In this document: positions 1 to 9,708 of the stretch, piece by piece | How positions within the stretch are numbered: position 1 is the stretch's first letter | How the letters are laid out: each line of letters opens with the position of its first letter | From: Myxococcales bacterium | GTDB taxonomy: Bacteria > Myxococcota_A > UBA9042 > JABWCM01 | Length of the DNA: 37,328 nucleotides | Reading direction: 5' to 3' | Assembly (NCBI GenBank): GCA_013360285.1 | Contig: JABWCM010000051.1 | Coordinates: 1 to 37,328 of the forward strand | Position numbers and translations under genes: made by a program | The notes under the pieces: generated by a model | The model's input: the letters and a program-made list of their open reading frames with translations, nothing else | Told to the model about the DNA's origin: nothing | Database searches by the model: none

Positions 1-312
1 TAACCACTCTCCCAATGGCATACACTCACCTCCTCACTTGGGAGGTTCTATCGTAGTTGCCTGAAATGTCTAAAAAATTTCCTTAAGTCACTGGCATTGT
101 GGCTAACCCGAATTTCTTGCAAAGAGTTTGTGAAAAAATAGCTGCGCCGGCTTTGCACAAACTCAAAGATTCGTAACGAGATTGTCAGAATACTCGCAAA
201 TTGTGGCCGGGATACGAGTGCTGCGATTTGTAGGCCAAAGGCCCCCGCCGCCGACCAGCAACGGTTCGCGCACCCAAGAGTCGTAAGCGCCCTGGTCACC
301 TCGCTGTGGATC
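1..312. other. Intergenic stretch, no gene seen
   Basis: No open frame here has a convincing start or protein-like composition. An 83-codon reverse frame exists at 48-299, but it runs through the short inverted repeat at 125-163 and resembles no family I know. A weak CTCC/GGGAG hairpin near 36-47 lacks a T-tract, so I do not call a terminator. Confidence 0.5.
125..163 (+). repeat. Short inverted-repeat element, copy 1 (39 bp)
   Basis: The left end AGTTTGTGAAAAAATA is followed by GCTGCGCC, the same left end seen in the copy at 9983 and, inverted, in the copy at 28475. The right end GCACAAACT is the inverse of the first bases, so this is an internally deleted copy. The 5 bp on each side (120-124 and 164-168) are both CAAAG, which looks like a target-site duplication. 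Confidence 0.7.
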
Positions 313-1146
313 CTAGCGAGGTGGCAGTCTAGGCTCGACCAACGGTGCAGGAGGGGTCAACAGATTGTCGAAAGCCATCAGGCCATCCACAATGGCAGCG
401 GCGATTTCGTTGATACGCCGCGATTCGAGTAACTCAAACCCCTCCTCTTCGTGGGTGAGAAACCCGCATTCGACCACGACCGCCGGAAAAGCAGCTTCTT
501 TGAGCACCGCAAAGGGTGCTTGTTTCACTCCGCGCCCAACAAACCCAGTGGCCTTAACCAGAGAATCGTATAAATGGGTAGCAAGTAACTCGCTGAGCCG
601 ATGCGCCGCATCTAGTTTTTTTGACAACAGCAAACTACTCAGTTCATGTTGCTGAATCTGCGCGGATTCGACTCCCAGTGGGGGCTCCCAGTTTTCTCGC
701 TTCACCAGTGCCGCGATTTCCTCCGATGACGATTCCAAACTGAGAAAATATACTTCTACACCTTTGGCATCGGGTTTTGGCGATGCGTTGAGGTGTATCG
801 AAACAAACACATCGGCATGATGGCCAGCAGCAATTCGAGTACGCTGGCGTAAATCCACAAAAGTGTCCTCCGTTCGGGTCAAAATCGCGTCCAGTCCGGT
901 CTTTTGCTTCAATAATTCCGCGACCTGTTTTGCAATTTGCAATGTAAGATGTTTCTCAAAAACCCCATGCAGACCCATACATCCGGTGTTTTCCCCACCG
1001 TGGCCCAGATCGATCACTATCTTCGAAATCTCGCGCATTGCCGACGGTTGTAAGTTCTGCGCATTTGCCGTGGTGTTCGAACATACCCAGCCATATCCGA
1101 TGCTGCACAAGAAAAGAATATGACGGCGGAAGTTGTGGTTGATCAT
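313..1146 (-). CDS. N-acetylmuramoyl-L-alanine amidase (Amidase_3), exported
   Basis: This is a zinc amidase that cleaves the bond between N-acetylmuramic acid and L-alanine in peptidoglycan, acting in the periplasm during cell separation or wall turnover. The chosen ATG at 1146 (277 aa) gives a normal signal peptide: basic start, hydrophobic core, and an Ala-Asn-Ala cleavage site at residues 27-29. Reading from 1209 would add 21 residues in front of it. An AGGT lies 9 nt upstream. The Amidase_3 ligands are all visible: His49 in DLGHGG, Glu64 in GVFEK, His118 in SIHLNA, and the catalytic Glu226 in VVECGF. There is no LysM, SH3 or AMIN domain, so it is a minimal catalytic enzyme with a proline-rich end. 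It reads away from the thiolase and appears monocistronic. I cannot distinguish AmiA, AmiB or AmiC type. Confidence 0.9.
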   Translation of the reverse strand: MINHNFRRHILFLCSIGYGWVCSNTTANAQNLQPSAMREISKIVIDLGHGGENTGCMGLHGVFEKHLTLQIAKQVAELLKQKTGLDAILTRTEDTFVDLRQRTRIAAGHHADVFVSIHLNASPKPDAKGVEVYFLSLESSSEEIAALVKRENWEPPLGVESAQIQQHELSSLLLSKKLDAAHRLSELLATHLYDSLVKATGFVGRGVKQAPFAVLKEAAFPAVVVECGFLTHEEEGFELLESRRINEIAAAIVDGLMAFDNLLTPPAPLVEPRLPPR

Positions 1147-1624
1147 GTTCTGCGACCTGACATATGCATCATGCTTTTCAAGAAAGAAAACCATTGTCGA
1201 TGTTTTCATGGGGTGGCTTTACCATTAAGTGACCAATTATGACGTCAAAATGAACCATCCAAGCCACCCAGCTCCATTTCTGCACCCAAAGAACCTGTGA
1301 AAAAATATGGGGACGAACTTGAACGGATGCTTTTGGCCCCACTGCTCATAAAAAGACCTGCGCCATGTTCCCGATATGAATCGGTTTTTTCCGGTCAGCG
1401 GGACCAAAATCCCCGCGCCCAAGTCCGTCCCCATATTTTTCACAAACTCAAAGAACTATCGAAGAAGGACACCACTCTCTCTCGTTGACACGTCCGCGAA
1501 CGCTCTGATACGACGCGGATGTGTTCCTCGGGGGTGCGGTATAAGTAGTCAATTTGTGACGGGTTACCGCAACAACTCCATAAACAACTACTCTGCCCAC
1601 GATGGGGCTGAGGGAGGTCAATTC
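1147..1624. other. Divergent intergenic region between amidase and thiolase
   Basis: This 478-bp gap holds the inverted-repeat element at 1292-1448 and the thiolase leader. A perfect TTGACA lies at 1485-1490, but the sequence 15-18 bp downstream (TGATAC) is a poor -10. A TATAAG at 1540-1545 has no good -35. No small gene is convincing. Confidence 0.5.
1292..1448 (+). repeat. Inverted-repeat element, copy 2 (157 bp, full-length type)
   Basis: The left end (from 1292) and the inverted right end (to 1448) match over almost 30 bp, sharing TGTGAAAAA(A)TATGGGGACG and the following bases with few mismatches. Inside, on the minus strand, is the block TCATATCGGGAA.ATGGCGCAGG at 1357-1379, which recurs in the copy at 28475. 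The 5 bp flanking each end (1287-1291 and 1449-1453) are CAAAG. The reverse strand is open for about 50 codons through the element, but copies 1 and 3 have a stop (TAG) directly after the terminal repeat, so I treat this as non-coding. Confidence 0.85.
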
Positions 1625-2809
1625 ATGCGCGAAGTTGTCATCGTAGGTGCCGCAAGAACCCCAATAGGATCTTTTGGTGGCGCCTTAAGTACCGTCGCAG
1701 CTCCAATACTTGGTTCTACTGCGATCAAAGCTGCGCTGAGGCGTGCATCGGTGTCCCCTGACCAAGTCGATGAAGTGATCATGGGTTCGGTTCTTACTGC
1801 GGGCATGGGGCAAGCACCCGCCCGCCAGGCATCGCTAGGCGCGGGCATTCCCAATTCGGTGCCATGTATGACCATCAACAAGGTGTGTGGCTCCGGCCTC
1901 AAAGCGACCATGCTTGGAGCACAGTCGATTCAACTTGGAAACGCCGACATTGTTGTTGCAGGCGGCATGGAAAACATGAGCCTCGTTCCATACTCACTTC
2001 CAACCGCGCGTTATGGCCAAAGAATGGGTCACGGACAACTGATTGACCTCATGATTCATGATGGACTTTGGGATGTGTACAACAACTACCACATGGGAAA
2101 CGCCGGCGAGTTATGTGCCCGTGATGGGAATTTTAGCCGCCAACAACAGGATGATTACGCCATCGAGAGTTACCGTCGTGCAACGGCGGCAATTGCTCAA
2201 GGAATTTTTGAAACAGAAATCATTCCGGTCGAAATTCCAAACAAAAAAGGAACAGCCACGTTCGTGACCACGGACGAGGAGCCCTCTCGTGGCGACGTTA
2301 CGAAATTTGCATCCCTAAGACCTGCCTTTGCCAAAGACGGCACTATCACCGCTGCAAATGCGTCTTCTATCAACGATGGAGCTGCCGCCGTCGTGTTGAT
2401 GGGTGCAGATGTGGCACAAAAGCTTCGGCTTACCCCGCTTGCGCGTATTGTGTCCACAGGCACTCACGCTCAGGCTCCGGAGTGGTTCACGACTGCACCT
2501 GCAAAATCGATTGCCAAAGCACTGGAACGCGTCGGTTTAACGCCGGCAGATGTTGACTTGTTTGAGATCAACGAAGCGTTCGCAGTCGTGGCGCTTGCCG
2601 CAATTCAGGAACTGCAGGTGGATCCATCGAAAGTCAACGTGTTTGGCGGCGCTGTGGCATTAGGTCATCCTATAGGGGCGAGCGGGGCACGCCTTTTGGT
2701 AACTTTGTTGACCGCGCTGAAGCACCACAATAAAAATCGAGGCGTAGTGAGTCTGTGCATTGGCGGTGGTGAAGCCGTCGCGATGGTCGTAGAACGAGGC
2801 CTAAGTTAA
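1625..2809 (+). CDS. Acetyl-CoA C-acetyltransferase (thiolase)
   Basis: This degradative/biosynthetic thiolase either cleaves 3-ketoacyl-CoA to acetyl-CoA or condenses two acetyl-CoA to acetoacetyl-CoA in the cytoplasm. The ATG at 1625 has a strong GGGAGG 9 nt upstream. The frame is open back to 1376, but that extension runs into the repeat element and is not thiolase-like. At 394 aa it has the usual length. The active-site residues are present: nucleophile Cys88 in NKVCGSG, His348 in GGAVALGHPIGASG, and Cys378 in CIGGGEA. The motif MENMS and overall similarity favour the acetoacetyl-CoA (AtoB/PhaA/ThlA) subgroup over the long-chain FadA type. Its stop codon overlaps the stop of the opposing gene by 4 bp. 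It probably serves the acyl-CoA degradation genes found at 29-34 kb, though it is not in their operon. Confidence 0.93.
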   Translation: MREVVIVGAARTPIGSFGGALSTVAAPILGSTAIKAALRRASVSPDQVDEVIMGSVLTAGMGQAPARQASLGAGIPNSVPCMTINKVCGSGLKATMLGAQSIQLGNADIVVAGGMENMSLVPYSLPTARYGQRMGHGQLIDLMIHDGLWDVYNNYHMGNAGELCARDGNFSRQQQDDYAIESYRRATAAIAQGIFETEIIPVEIPNKKGTATFVTTDEEPSRGDVTKFASLRPAFAKDGTITAANASSINDGAAAVVLMGADVAQKLRLTPLARIVSTGTHAQAPEWFTTAPAKSIAKALERVGLTPADVDLFEINEAFAVVALAAIQELQVDPSKVNVFGGAVALGHPIGASGARLLVTLLTALKHHNKNRGVVSLCIGGGEAVAMVVERGLS

Positions 2810-3591
2810 CGAGACTCCTTGTCCCCAGACGCCCCCACAAACCGATCATTTTTGTCCGCAAACAGAACATTGAAAGTCGTCAATGACCCATAACACCGTG
2901 TAATATACTGTTGCAATTCCACTTTTTCCGCGTCATCCAGTTTCTCGTGAGCGTTGATTTTCGATTCAAGAACCCGTAGTTGATTCCGAATCATCACGAT
3001 TTTGTGAAAAAGTGACTCGATGGGAACTTCTTTGCTTTGAACGTCCTTGTTTGCAGGCTCCAACACCAACAAACCACCCCGCCACTTTTCCGCAATGTGA
3101 ACAGTCGAAAGTCCCATATAGTCGGCAATTGCAGCGATGATCGTCGCTTTAAGACCGTCAGGCGGCGACGTTCCTAGGCGGCTCGACGATTCTGAACCAG
3201 CCCCGACAATTCGGCGCACTGGTTCCCGGGTTTCGTCTTCGTAAACGCGATGCTCAACTTTGGGTTGCTGACTGACTTTTGCGACACTGCCAGTCGGGAA
3301 ATCATGTGAATGAAGTGCGTCTACGTCCGCCGTTCGTTGCGCGGTCTGCGGGGAATCCGACGGCATAGAAGGACGAACAAACTCGGGTTTGGGGGGTTTT
3401 GCAGGTTGAAAGTCCTTGTGGATTACATAATCGATACACTTGTAGGTCTTTTCGTGGATACTGCCCGTCCGCGGCTTAACCCGACAATGACCGTACGCTA
3501 GATCCTTGCCGGTATCGGTAAAGTCCGCACGAAATTCCCGACACGTACCGCAGTGATCCAGCAAACGCGAGTGTTCAACATCCGTGCTCAT
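2806..3591 (-). CDS. Unknown protein with N-terminal four-cysteine motif
   Basis: I do not recognise a named family. The 261-aa protein starts with four cysteines, Cys14, Cys17, Cys36 and Cys52 (CxxC, then single Cys after 18 and 15 residues). This arrangement suits a zinc or iron-sulfur site. A low-complexity linker follows (about 65-140), then a mostly helical, charged C-terminal half with a likely coiled region near residues 180-235. There is no signal peptide or membrane segment. The start ATG at 3591 overlaps the stop of the upstream gene (ATGA), so the two are translationally coupled and may act together. The 3' end overlaps the thiolase stop by 4 bp, tail to tail. Confidence 0.75.
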   Translation of the reverse strand: MSTDVEHSRLLDHCGTCREFRADFTDTGKDLAYGHCRVKPRTGSIHEKTYKCIDYVIHKDFQPAKPPKPEFVRPSMPSDSPQTAQRTADVDALHSHDFPTGSVAKVSQQPKVEHRVYEDETREPVRRIVGAGSESSSRLGTSPPDGLKATIIAAIADYMGLSTVHIAEKWRGGLLVLEPANKDVQSKEVPIESLFHKIVMIRNQLRVLESKINAHEKLDDAEKVELQQYITRCYGSLTTFNVLFADKNDRFVGASGDKESR

Positions 3592-5273
3592 CCGTCCCTT
3601 CCAATTACAATTCGAGGCGGTTTACCGGCTTTAGTTCGCAACACCGACGCCGCCGTTTCATCCATGCCGACTATACCTTGCCGCCGTCCACTGCGTTTTG
3701 AGCGAACTTTCTTAACAGGTGGTTCCACTACTTTAGGGGCGGTCTTCGCTTTTTTTGTCGTTACAGGCTTGAGTGGAACAACCACTTTTGCAGCTTTTGT
3801 TTTCTTGCTGGGCTTCAGCTTAGCAATTCCTTTCAGAGACTCCACCATCAGTGCATCCGCTTCCGACATCCGTACCGGAACAGCTTTAGCTCGCTTCTTT
3901 ATCACTTTCGGAGCGTCCGCGCCCATTTTGTTAGGCTGTACAACAGGTGAGACGTCGAGTTTAGGTTTTGATTTCCGTGGTTTCTTTTCCACCAACACCG
4001 GAGTTTCGGGGGCTTGCGGAGCCACCACGGGAACTTCATCGGGAAGTATTGTCACACCTTTGGTCTTTGAAGAACCCCGTTTTTGGGATTTTACCGGTAC
4101 CGGCGTCACTTTTTCAACGGGTTCCTGCTTAGGTTTGCTTCGTTTACGCTTTTTCGGCTCTTCTTCCGTCAACATAACCGGCGGCTGGGCAAACGCCTTG
4201 TGTTCCAGGAGCTCTTTCATGGCAACCGGCAGTTCAAATGTGTCATGCTGGGGACTACCCAAAAACTGAAACCCATATAAGGTAAATCCGCTGGACCGGC
4301 ATTCAACTCGCAACACGCCAGACCGCACTCGGTCGTGCTTAATTAAGCGATAAACCCTCGGCTCGTGCACCACGATCTCGGTACGGCGTTCCGAGCCCTC
4401 CCCCGAAACACGGATATCTTCACCCACAAATTCGGGTCGAATACAAGCTCCACCGTCGGTAATGGTCGCAGCAAATCCGTTGTCGCCCGATGGGTTCACA
4501 ATCATGACCACTTCGGCCGCAGTATACGGGACAATCACGGCGGCATCATTGCTGTCGTGTCCTTTTGCCACTGCAATACAGTACCGATGATTTAGCCACT
4601 TACCCTCGAGATAAAACTTACCTTCTACCATGGTGCCGCGGTGGGGGGAGTATTCCACAACCCTGTGTGGGTCAAATCCCTCTTCATTTCCGATACTTCC
4701 ATTTTGATACCCGGTATGAACAACAGGCGTGCAGCTCCACGTCGAGACACCCGGTTCATCCCGTGGACGTAACGCGTCCACCGGCGGCGGAAGGCGGCGG
4801 TCTGGCACCAACTCATGGAGTAAATCCTGAATTACCGCCTCAATGCAATGGTAATTGCCTTCACCATACTCCTTGTATACCACCGCTCCGCTTGCATTCA
4901 TTATGTAAAATGCTGGCCAGATTAAATTACCAAACGCTGTCCATGTCTCACGATTGTTGTCCAATAGTACTGGGAACCCAATTTGCAGGTTCGCAAGCGC
5001 GTTTCTCACCGCAACCGCGCTTCGAGCAAACGGAAATTCCGGCGAATGTACACCCACCACACGAAACGGCAGATCTGCGTACTGCGTTTGCCACGCTCGA
5101 ATGTAATGGAGCGCTTCCAGGCAAAAGAGGTTGCTGTAGTCCCAAAAGAAGACAAGTACCACGTTTCCGCTCAAATCCTTGACGGAAAGCGAGTCACGGT
5201 CCAGATGAATCCAGTTTCCAGAAGGGGCAAAATCAGGCCCTGCCGACACAAGGGCTTGCTTGGTAATCGTCAT
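3588..5273 (-). CDS. Thioredoxin-like protein (DipZ-type C-domain) with lysine/proline-rich tail
   Basis: The protein is 561 aa from ATG 5273, with GGGA 8 nt upstream; the frame is open to 5363 but the extra residues look unrelated. Residues about 10-165 form a thioredoxin/AhpC-TSA-like fold: VVLVFFWDYSN at the active-site helix, FRVVGVHSPEF, and a cis-Pro-type loop WPAFYIM. The usual CxxC of TlpA/DipZ relatives reads Asn48-Leu-Phe-Cys51, so the nucleophilic cysteine is gone and only the second one remains. Residues about 200-350 resemble the beta-sandwich domain that follows thioredoxin in DipZ-like proteins. From about residue 365 to the end there is a low-complexity basic tail rich in Lys, Pro, Val and Thr, resembling histone H1-like or AlgP-type tails. 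There is no signal peptide, so it is probably cytoplasmic. A redox role is doubtful; binding of nucleic acid or another polyanion through the tail is inference. Confidence 0.75.
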   Translation of the reverse strand: MTITKQALVSAGPDFAPSGNWIHLDRDSLSVKDLSGNVVLVFFWDYSNLFCLEALHYIRAWQTQYADLPFRVVGVHSPEFPFARSAVAVRNALANLQIGFPVLLDNNRETWTAFGNLIWPAFYIMNASGAVVYKEYGEGNYHCIEAVIQDLLHELVPDRRLPPPVDALRPRDEPGVSTWSCTPVVHTGYQNGSIGNEEGFDPHRVVEYSPHRGTMVEGKFYLEGKWLNHRYCIAVAKGHDSNDAAVIVPYTAAEVVMIVNPSGDNGFAATITDGGACIRPEFVGEDIRVSGEGSERRTEIVVHEPRVYRLIKHDRVRSGVLRVECRSSGFTLYGFQFLGSPQHDTFELPVAMKELLEHKAFAQPPVMLTEEEPKKRKRSKPKQEPVEKVTPVPVKSQKRGSSKTKGVTILPDEVPVVAPQAPETPVLVEKKPRKSKPKLDVSPVVQPNKMGADAPKVIKKRAKAVPVRMSEADALMVESLKGIAKLKPSKKTKAAKVVVPLKPVTTKKAKTAPKVVEPPVKKVRSKRSGRRQGIVGMDETAASVLRTKAGKPPRIVIGRDG

Positions 5274-5478
5274 TTTTGATCCCAGGGAGGGTTGGTGGCA
5301 AGTCGCGGTTTCTGCACATGGATGCCAAATATTGTAAGTCTGCACCTGTCCATCGCAGGCCAAGCAACAAGGGCGCGGATGATAACAGAGTCGGCGACGA
5401 TTTCAAATGCCCGCCCGACACAATGAGTTTCGAAGTGGCCGTAAAAGCTACAAATATGTGCAGCAACAATCCGCAGCG

Positions 5479-6501
5479 TCACTTCACAAAACGAAAGATG
5501 CGCGAACGATCCTCGGAATACCAGGTGATCGTTGCCCTACCGCGGATGGATTTGAACGGCACCAACCCCCAATAACGCCCGTCGCTGGAGTTATCCCTGT
5601 TGTCACCCATCACCATCACGTATCCATCGGGAATCACTACTTCAGGCCAGTTTGGATTGCTGTCTGCGGAACCAAAATACATCTCAATTCCGCCTTCTGC
5701 ACGCTCCAAAGGCCAATTTGGATTATTTATCCGCATAGAGCAAACCGTATTCTCACTCAAATGCTGTGTGACAAACCGATGCTCGCCCAATACCTCTTCT
5801 TGTTTGGTGCAATTACAGCGCAACGTCGGATGATCAGCACATGGAACTTTGCGTTCTTTCACCTCGACCGGAATGGGTTCACCGTTAATATGTAGCTGAT
5901 TGTTGATCAGGCGAACTCGATCATTCGGAACCGCGACCACCCGCTTGATAAAATCTTTACCAAAGTCATCACCCTCTTTGGGGTATTCAAACACGATAAT
6001 TTCACCGCGGTCGGGAAATCCCCATTCAAACAACCACGCTTGAGAAAACGGGATACGCACACCGTACGCGAGTTTGTTTACAAAAATGTGATCATTGATG
6101 AGCAACGTTGGAATCATTGAACCGGTAGGAATCTTGAATGCCTCGAAGATAAATGCTCGAATAAATAGCGCAATGAGTACAGCGTAAGCGATGCTCTCGA
6201 CATATTCACGAACCGTCGATTTCCGCGCGGATGCCAAGTGGCGCGCCAAAGCGGTGTCCAACTGCTCTGCCGCAACAAACAACGGTTGAACCGAACCACC
6301 ATCTGCCGGCCTGGAATTCAGAAGCGCAGCCAGGGCATCCATCGACTTGACAATTTCCTCCAACGCTGCGGGCGAAAGCCTTTTTCGATGGCGCTTCGTC
6401 AGTGTTCGCGCTTCTTTTAGAAGGTGTTTTGCTTGGTTTGTAACATTGCGACGAGTGGTTTTTGATGACCAATCTGGCATCTCTTTAGTTGATTTCGCCA
6501 T
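5479..6501 (-). CDS. lepB: Signal peptidase I
   Basis: This membrane serine/lysine protease removes signal peptides from exported proteins at the outer face of the inner membrane. The 340-aa protein has a cytoplasmic N-terminal extension of about 95 residues, rich in Lys and Arg. A single clear membrane segment follows at about 102-120, then the catalytic block with Ser128 in PTGSMIPTL, the general base Lys186 in FIKRVVA, and the C-terminal GDNRDNSSDGRYWG box. The start at 6501 has AGGGA directly upstream at normal spacing. It lies 52 bp downstream of lepA on the same strand, the classic lepA-lepB order. The stretch between the lysine and the GDN box is longer than in minimal enzymes and includes a small cysteine cluster (residues about 220-230). 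Confidence 0.95.
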   Translation of the reverse strand: MAKSTKEMPDWSSKTTRRNVTNQAKHLLKEARTLTKRHRKRLSPAALEEIVKSMDALAALLNSRPADGGSVQPLFVAAEQLDTALARHLASARKSTVREYVESIAYAVLIALFIRAFIFEAFKIPTGSMIPTLLINDHIFVNKLAYGVRIPFSQAWLFEWGFPDRGEIIVFEYPKEGDDFGKDFIKRVVAVPNDRVRLINNQLHINGEPIPVEVKERKVPCADHPTLRCNCTKQEEVLGEHRFVTQHLSENTVCSMRINNPNWPLERAEGGIEMYFGSADSNPNWPEVVIPDGYVMVMGDNRDNSSDGRYWGLVPFKSIRGRATITWYSEDRSRIFRFVK

Positions 6502-6553
6502 GATCCCTGCTTAACAACAATGTCGTCGCGAGCTGATCTTCAGACGCCGACGA

Positions 6554-8350
6554 CTACTCCACCTTGAGAATCGCGTGAAAAGCCTCTTGCGGGATTTCAA
6601 TATTTCCCACCTGTTTCATCCGCTTTTTCCCCTCTTTCTGCTTCTCCAGGAGCTTCCTCTTACGCGTAATATCTCCGCCGTAACATTTTGCTGTTACATT
6701 CTTACGGAAAGCCTTCTGGGTAACTCTTGCCACCACCTTCGTTCCAATCGCAGCCTGAATGATCACCTCGTACATCTGCCTCGGGATCACTTCTTTCATT
6801 CTCGTAACCAAATCTCTGCCCTTCTGCTGCGCTCGGTCCCGGTGGCAGATCAATGACAACGCATCTACTGGGTTGCCATTCACCAACACGTCAACTCGCA
6901 CCAAGTCGTCTTGACGAAATGTCAGAAATTCGTAATCCAACGACCCATACCCGCGGGAAACGGATTTTAACTTATCGAAGAAGTCGAATATTATCTCCGC
7001 GAGCGGCAATTCGTAGATAATCATCACCCGCGTAGGAGACAAATATTTAATTTCTCGTTGAATCCCACGGCGATCGTTACATAACTTAAGAATGGCGCCC
7101 ACATATTCCGATGGACAGTGAATCGAGCAGAGCACAATGGGTTCTTCCATGTGTGCCAACTTCATTGGAACGGGGATTTTGTTCGGGTTGTCGACGACAA
7201 CTTCTTCACCATCTTTGGTGAATGCTTTGTAAACCACGTTGGGGGCGGTGGTGATGAGTTCGAGGTTGTATTCCCGCTCAAGACGCTCCTGGATGATTTC
7301 CATGTGGAGCAGCCCCAAAAATCCGCAGCGAAATCCAAACCCAAGTGCAGAAGATGATTCGGGTTCAAACGTAATCGACGAGTCGTTTAGTGCGAGTTTT
7401 TCCAATGAATCCCGCAGGTCTTCAAACGCATCCGAATCAATGGGAAAAATTCCGCTGTAAACCATCGGTTGAATCTGCTTAAACCCAGGGAAGGCAACCT
7501 CTGCGGGCCGGCGCGCGTCGGTCACTGTGTCACCGACCCTCAGTAACTTAACATCCTTCACACCTGTGATGACATACCCAACCTCTCCGACTCCCAATGC
7601 CGCAAGCGGTGTCATGTGCGGAGTGAACGCACCCAATTCGGCGATTTCCGCCTCAACACGCGTCCCCATCGTTCGCAGGAGTTGCCCTTTCGTAAATTGG
7701 CCGTCGATTACCCGCACGAGAATGACCACCCCCCGGTAACTGTCATACCAGCTATCAAATATCAGCGCTTTTGCCGGCGCAGACGAATCACCACGGGGAT
7801 GTGGAACCCGCTCCACGATTCGCTCCAGCAGCTCGCGAATTCCGGTACCATCCTTGGCGCTCACTGCCAGCGCGTCTTTCGCTTCAATTCCAACGCCGTC
7901 TTCCAGTTCTGCAATCACTTCTGCGGGCCGTGCACTCGGGAGATCGATTTTGTTCAACACCGGAATAATTTCGAGCCCGTTGTCAACAGCAAGATACACG
8001 TTAGCCACAGTCTGCGCCTCGACGCCCTGCGCGGCATCAACCACTAATATCGCACCCTCGGACGCGGCGAGACTTCGCGACACTTCATAAGAAAAATCCA
8101 CGTGCCCGGGAGTATCTATCAAGTTGAGCTGGTAATTTTTGCCATTCTTCGCGCCATACTTGAGTCGGCAGGTTTGGCTTTTGATTGTTATTCCGCGTTC
8201 CCGCTCCAATTCCATTTTGTCCAGAAACTGTGCCTGTTTCTCGCGTTCGGTGATGGCCCCGGTTGCCTCCAGTAGCCTGTCGGCCAGAGTCGATTTTCCG
8301 TGATCAATGTGAGCGATAATCGAAAAATTGCGTATGTGCTCGATACTCAT
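6554..8350 (-). CDS. lepA: Elongation factor 4 (LepA), ribosome GTPase
   Basis: LepA is a translational GTPase that binds the ribosome and influences initiation and back-translocation under stress. From ATG 8350 the product is 598 aa, almost exactly the family length. The frame is open to 8389 through a TTG start, but the extra 13 residues are not typical. G-domain motifs are intact: AHIDHGKST (G1), a GITI switch, DTPGH (G3) and NKIDL (G4). The LepA-specific C-terminal domain is also intact, with [25 protein letters not shown] near the end. No strong ribosome binding site precedes the start. It sits between the UDP-sugar epimerase gene (75 bp upstream) and lepB, all on the same strand, and is probably co-transcribed with lepB. 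Confidence 0.96.
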   Translation of the reverse strand: MSIEHIRNFSIIAHIDHGKSTLADRLLEATGAITEREKQAQFLDKMELERERGITIKSQTCRLKYGAKNGKNYQLNLIDTPGHVDFSYEVSRSLAASEGAILVVDAAQGVEAQTVANVYLAVDNGLEIIPVLNKIDLPSARPAEVIAELEDGVGIEAKDALAVSAKDGTGIRELLERIVERVPHPRGDSSAPAKALIFDSWYDSYRGVVILVRVIDGQFTKGQLLRTMGTRVEAEIAELGAFTPHMTPLAALGVGEVGYVITGVKDVKLLRVGDTVTDARRPAEVAFPGFKQIQPMVYSGIFPIDSDAFEDLRDSLEKLALNDSSITFEPESSSALGFGFRCGFLGLLHMEIIQERLEREYNLELITTAPNVVYKAFTKDGEEVVVDNPNKIPVPMKLAHMEEPIVLCSIHCPSEYVGAILKLCNDRRGIQREIKYLSPTRVMIIYELPLAEIIFDFFDKLKSVSRGYGSLDYEFLTFRQDDLVRVDVLVNGNPVDALSLICHRDRAQQKGRDLVTRMKEVIPRQMYEVIIQAAIGTKVVARVTQKAFRKNVTAKCYGGDITRKRKLLEKQKEGKKRMKQVGNIEIPQEAFHAILKVE

Positions 8351-8425
8351 GAAATTGTGTTTGCCCGTTGATTGTTCAGCAGTGACCAAACGCCCCCGGA
8401 GAAGGACATAGTTTGGACCACATTG

Positions 8426-9382
8426 TCAGACTCGTGCAGGTTGCAGCAGCCGAAGAAAATATTCGTGCGTTTTTTGTAATCCCACTTCCAGATGGGTTTG
8501 GGGTTCCCATCCCAGCAAAGTGCGCGCAAGGGCAATGTCCGGCTGTCGTGTGCGTGGGTCATCAGTCGGCAAAGGCCGGAAGTCAATCTGGAGCTCTGGA
8601 GCAAACAGCTTCTGCACTGCGCGAGCAAACTGCAGCACGGTAAATTCCTCTGGATTTCCCAGGTTAATTGGCCCTTCATGATCCGACAGAACCAATCGAA
8701 AAATCCCTTCAACAAGATCATCGACGTAACAAAAACTGCGACTCTGTTCGCCAGAACCGAATACAGTCAATGGTTCACCACGAATCGCCTGGGTCAAAAA
8801 TGCCGGAACAACTCGCCCGTCATTCGTCCGCATTCGTGGACCGTAGGTGTTGAAAATCCTCACAATGCACGTGTTTACGCCATGATATCGGCGATAAGCC
8901 ATTGTCATAGCTTCGGCATAACGCTTGGCTTCATCATACACCCCACGAGGACCAGTTGGGTTCACATGTCCCCAATACGACTCCGGCTGAGGATGAACCT
9001 CGGGATCACCGTATACTTCGGAAGTAGAAGCCAACAACATCCGTGCGTTCTTGTTTTTTGCCAAACCAAGCACTTTGTGGGTACCCAAGCCTCCAACCTT
9101 GAGCGTCTGAATCGGAAACTTGAGATAATCCATAGGACTAGCCGGCGACGCAAAATGCAAAATATAATGCAGCGGCCCTTCGACGTATATAAACTGAGTG
9201 GCGTCGACCTCCAGCACACTAAACAACGGGTTTCCCAAAAGATGAACAATGTTATCTGGATTGCCTGTGATAAAATTATCAAGGCATACCACCCGGAACC
9301 CCTCGCCAACAAAACGTTCACACAAATGGCTTCCTAGAAAGCCTGCACCACCCGTAATCAATACTCGTTTCGGTTCTTTCAT
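8426..9382 (-). CDS. UDP-glucuronate decarboxylase-like NAD-dependent epimerase/dehydratase
   Basis: This extended short-chain dehydrogenase is most like UDP-glucuronate decarboxylase (UXS), which makes UDP-xylose for surface polysaccharide. From ATG 9382 it is 318 aa. The nucleotide-binding GGAGFLGSH is at 11-19, with the UXS-like [11 protein letters not shown] region around 77-86. The [11 protein letters not shown] stretch follows at 118-127, and the catalytic pair is Tyr149/Lys153 in [15 protein letters not shown] and [16 protein letters not shown] match the sugar-binding face of UXS and related dehydratases. The frame is open 66 bp further upstream, but the Rossmann motif fixes the start near 9382. 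The ribosome binding site is weak. It leads the lepA-lepB genes on the same strand; the functional link between them is unclear and may be accidental. Confidence 0.88.
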   Translation of the reverse strand: MKEPKRVLITGGAGFLGSHLCERFVGEGFRVVCLDNFITGNPDNIVHLLGNPLFSVLEVDATQFIYVEGPLHYILHFASPASPMDYLKFPIQTLKVGGLGTHKVLGLAKNKNARMLLASTSEVYGDPEVHPQPESYWGHVNPTGPRGVYDEAKRYAEAMTMAYRRYHGVNTCIVRIFNTYGPRMRTNDGRVVPAFLTQAIRGEPLTVFGSGEQSRSFCYVDDLVEGIFRLVLSDHEGPINLGNPEEFTVLQFARAVQKLFAPELQIDFRPLPTDDPRTRQPDIALARTLLGWEPQTHLEVGLQKTHEYFLRLLQPARV

Positions 9383-9708
9383 GGACGTATAGCTTACTAA
9401 TGTAGATGGGGTTGTTGGTAACCTGGCCGTAGTTTCGCTAAAGGCCACAGCCGATCTGGAGCAATCCCCTCGTCGACACCCAGGCCCGGGAAGCTACACC
9501 AACGGTACGCATTTAGCCATAACAAAGAAGTGTGATTCTTGATGGTGACTACCATGCACTGGAACGACTTCAATTTGGACGCGCTGAGATTTTTTAACAA
9601 CACGGCTGAGGAACCGTCAAATTGTCAACTCGCATTCCGGCGGTAACCAAAACGTTACTTCACCACCGCATTATCGAAATACATGAACATCGCACGACGA
9701 ATCGTAAG
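9383..9708. other. Intergenic stretch between epimerase and RHH genes
   Basis: Both flanking genes read leftwards. No open frame here looks like a gene. A TTGACA/TTGACG pair on the minus strand near 9613-9624 could be a -35, but the matching -10 (TTAAAA) is poor. The promoter of the epimerase-lepA-lepB unit should lie here but cannot be placed with confidence. Confidence 0.4.

Noticed and set aside
48-299. 83-codon reverse ORF
   Set aside because: It has no family resemblance and runs through repeat copy 1.
1237-1443. 68-codon reverse ORF in repeat copy 2
   Set aside because: It lies in the inverted-repeat element; other copies have stops or different frames at the same place.
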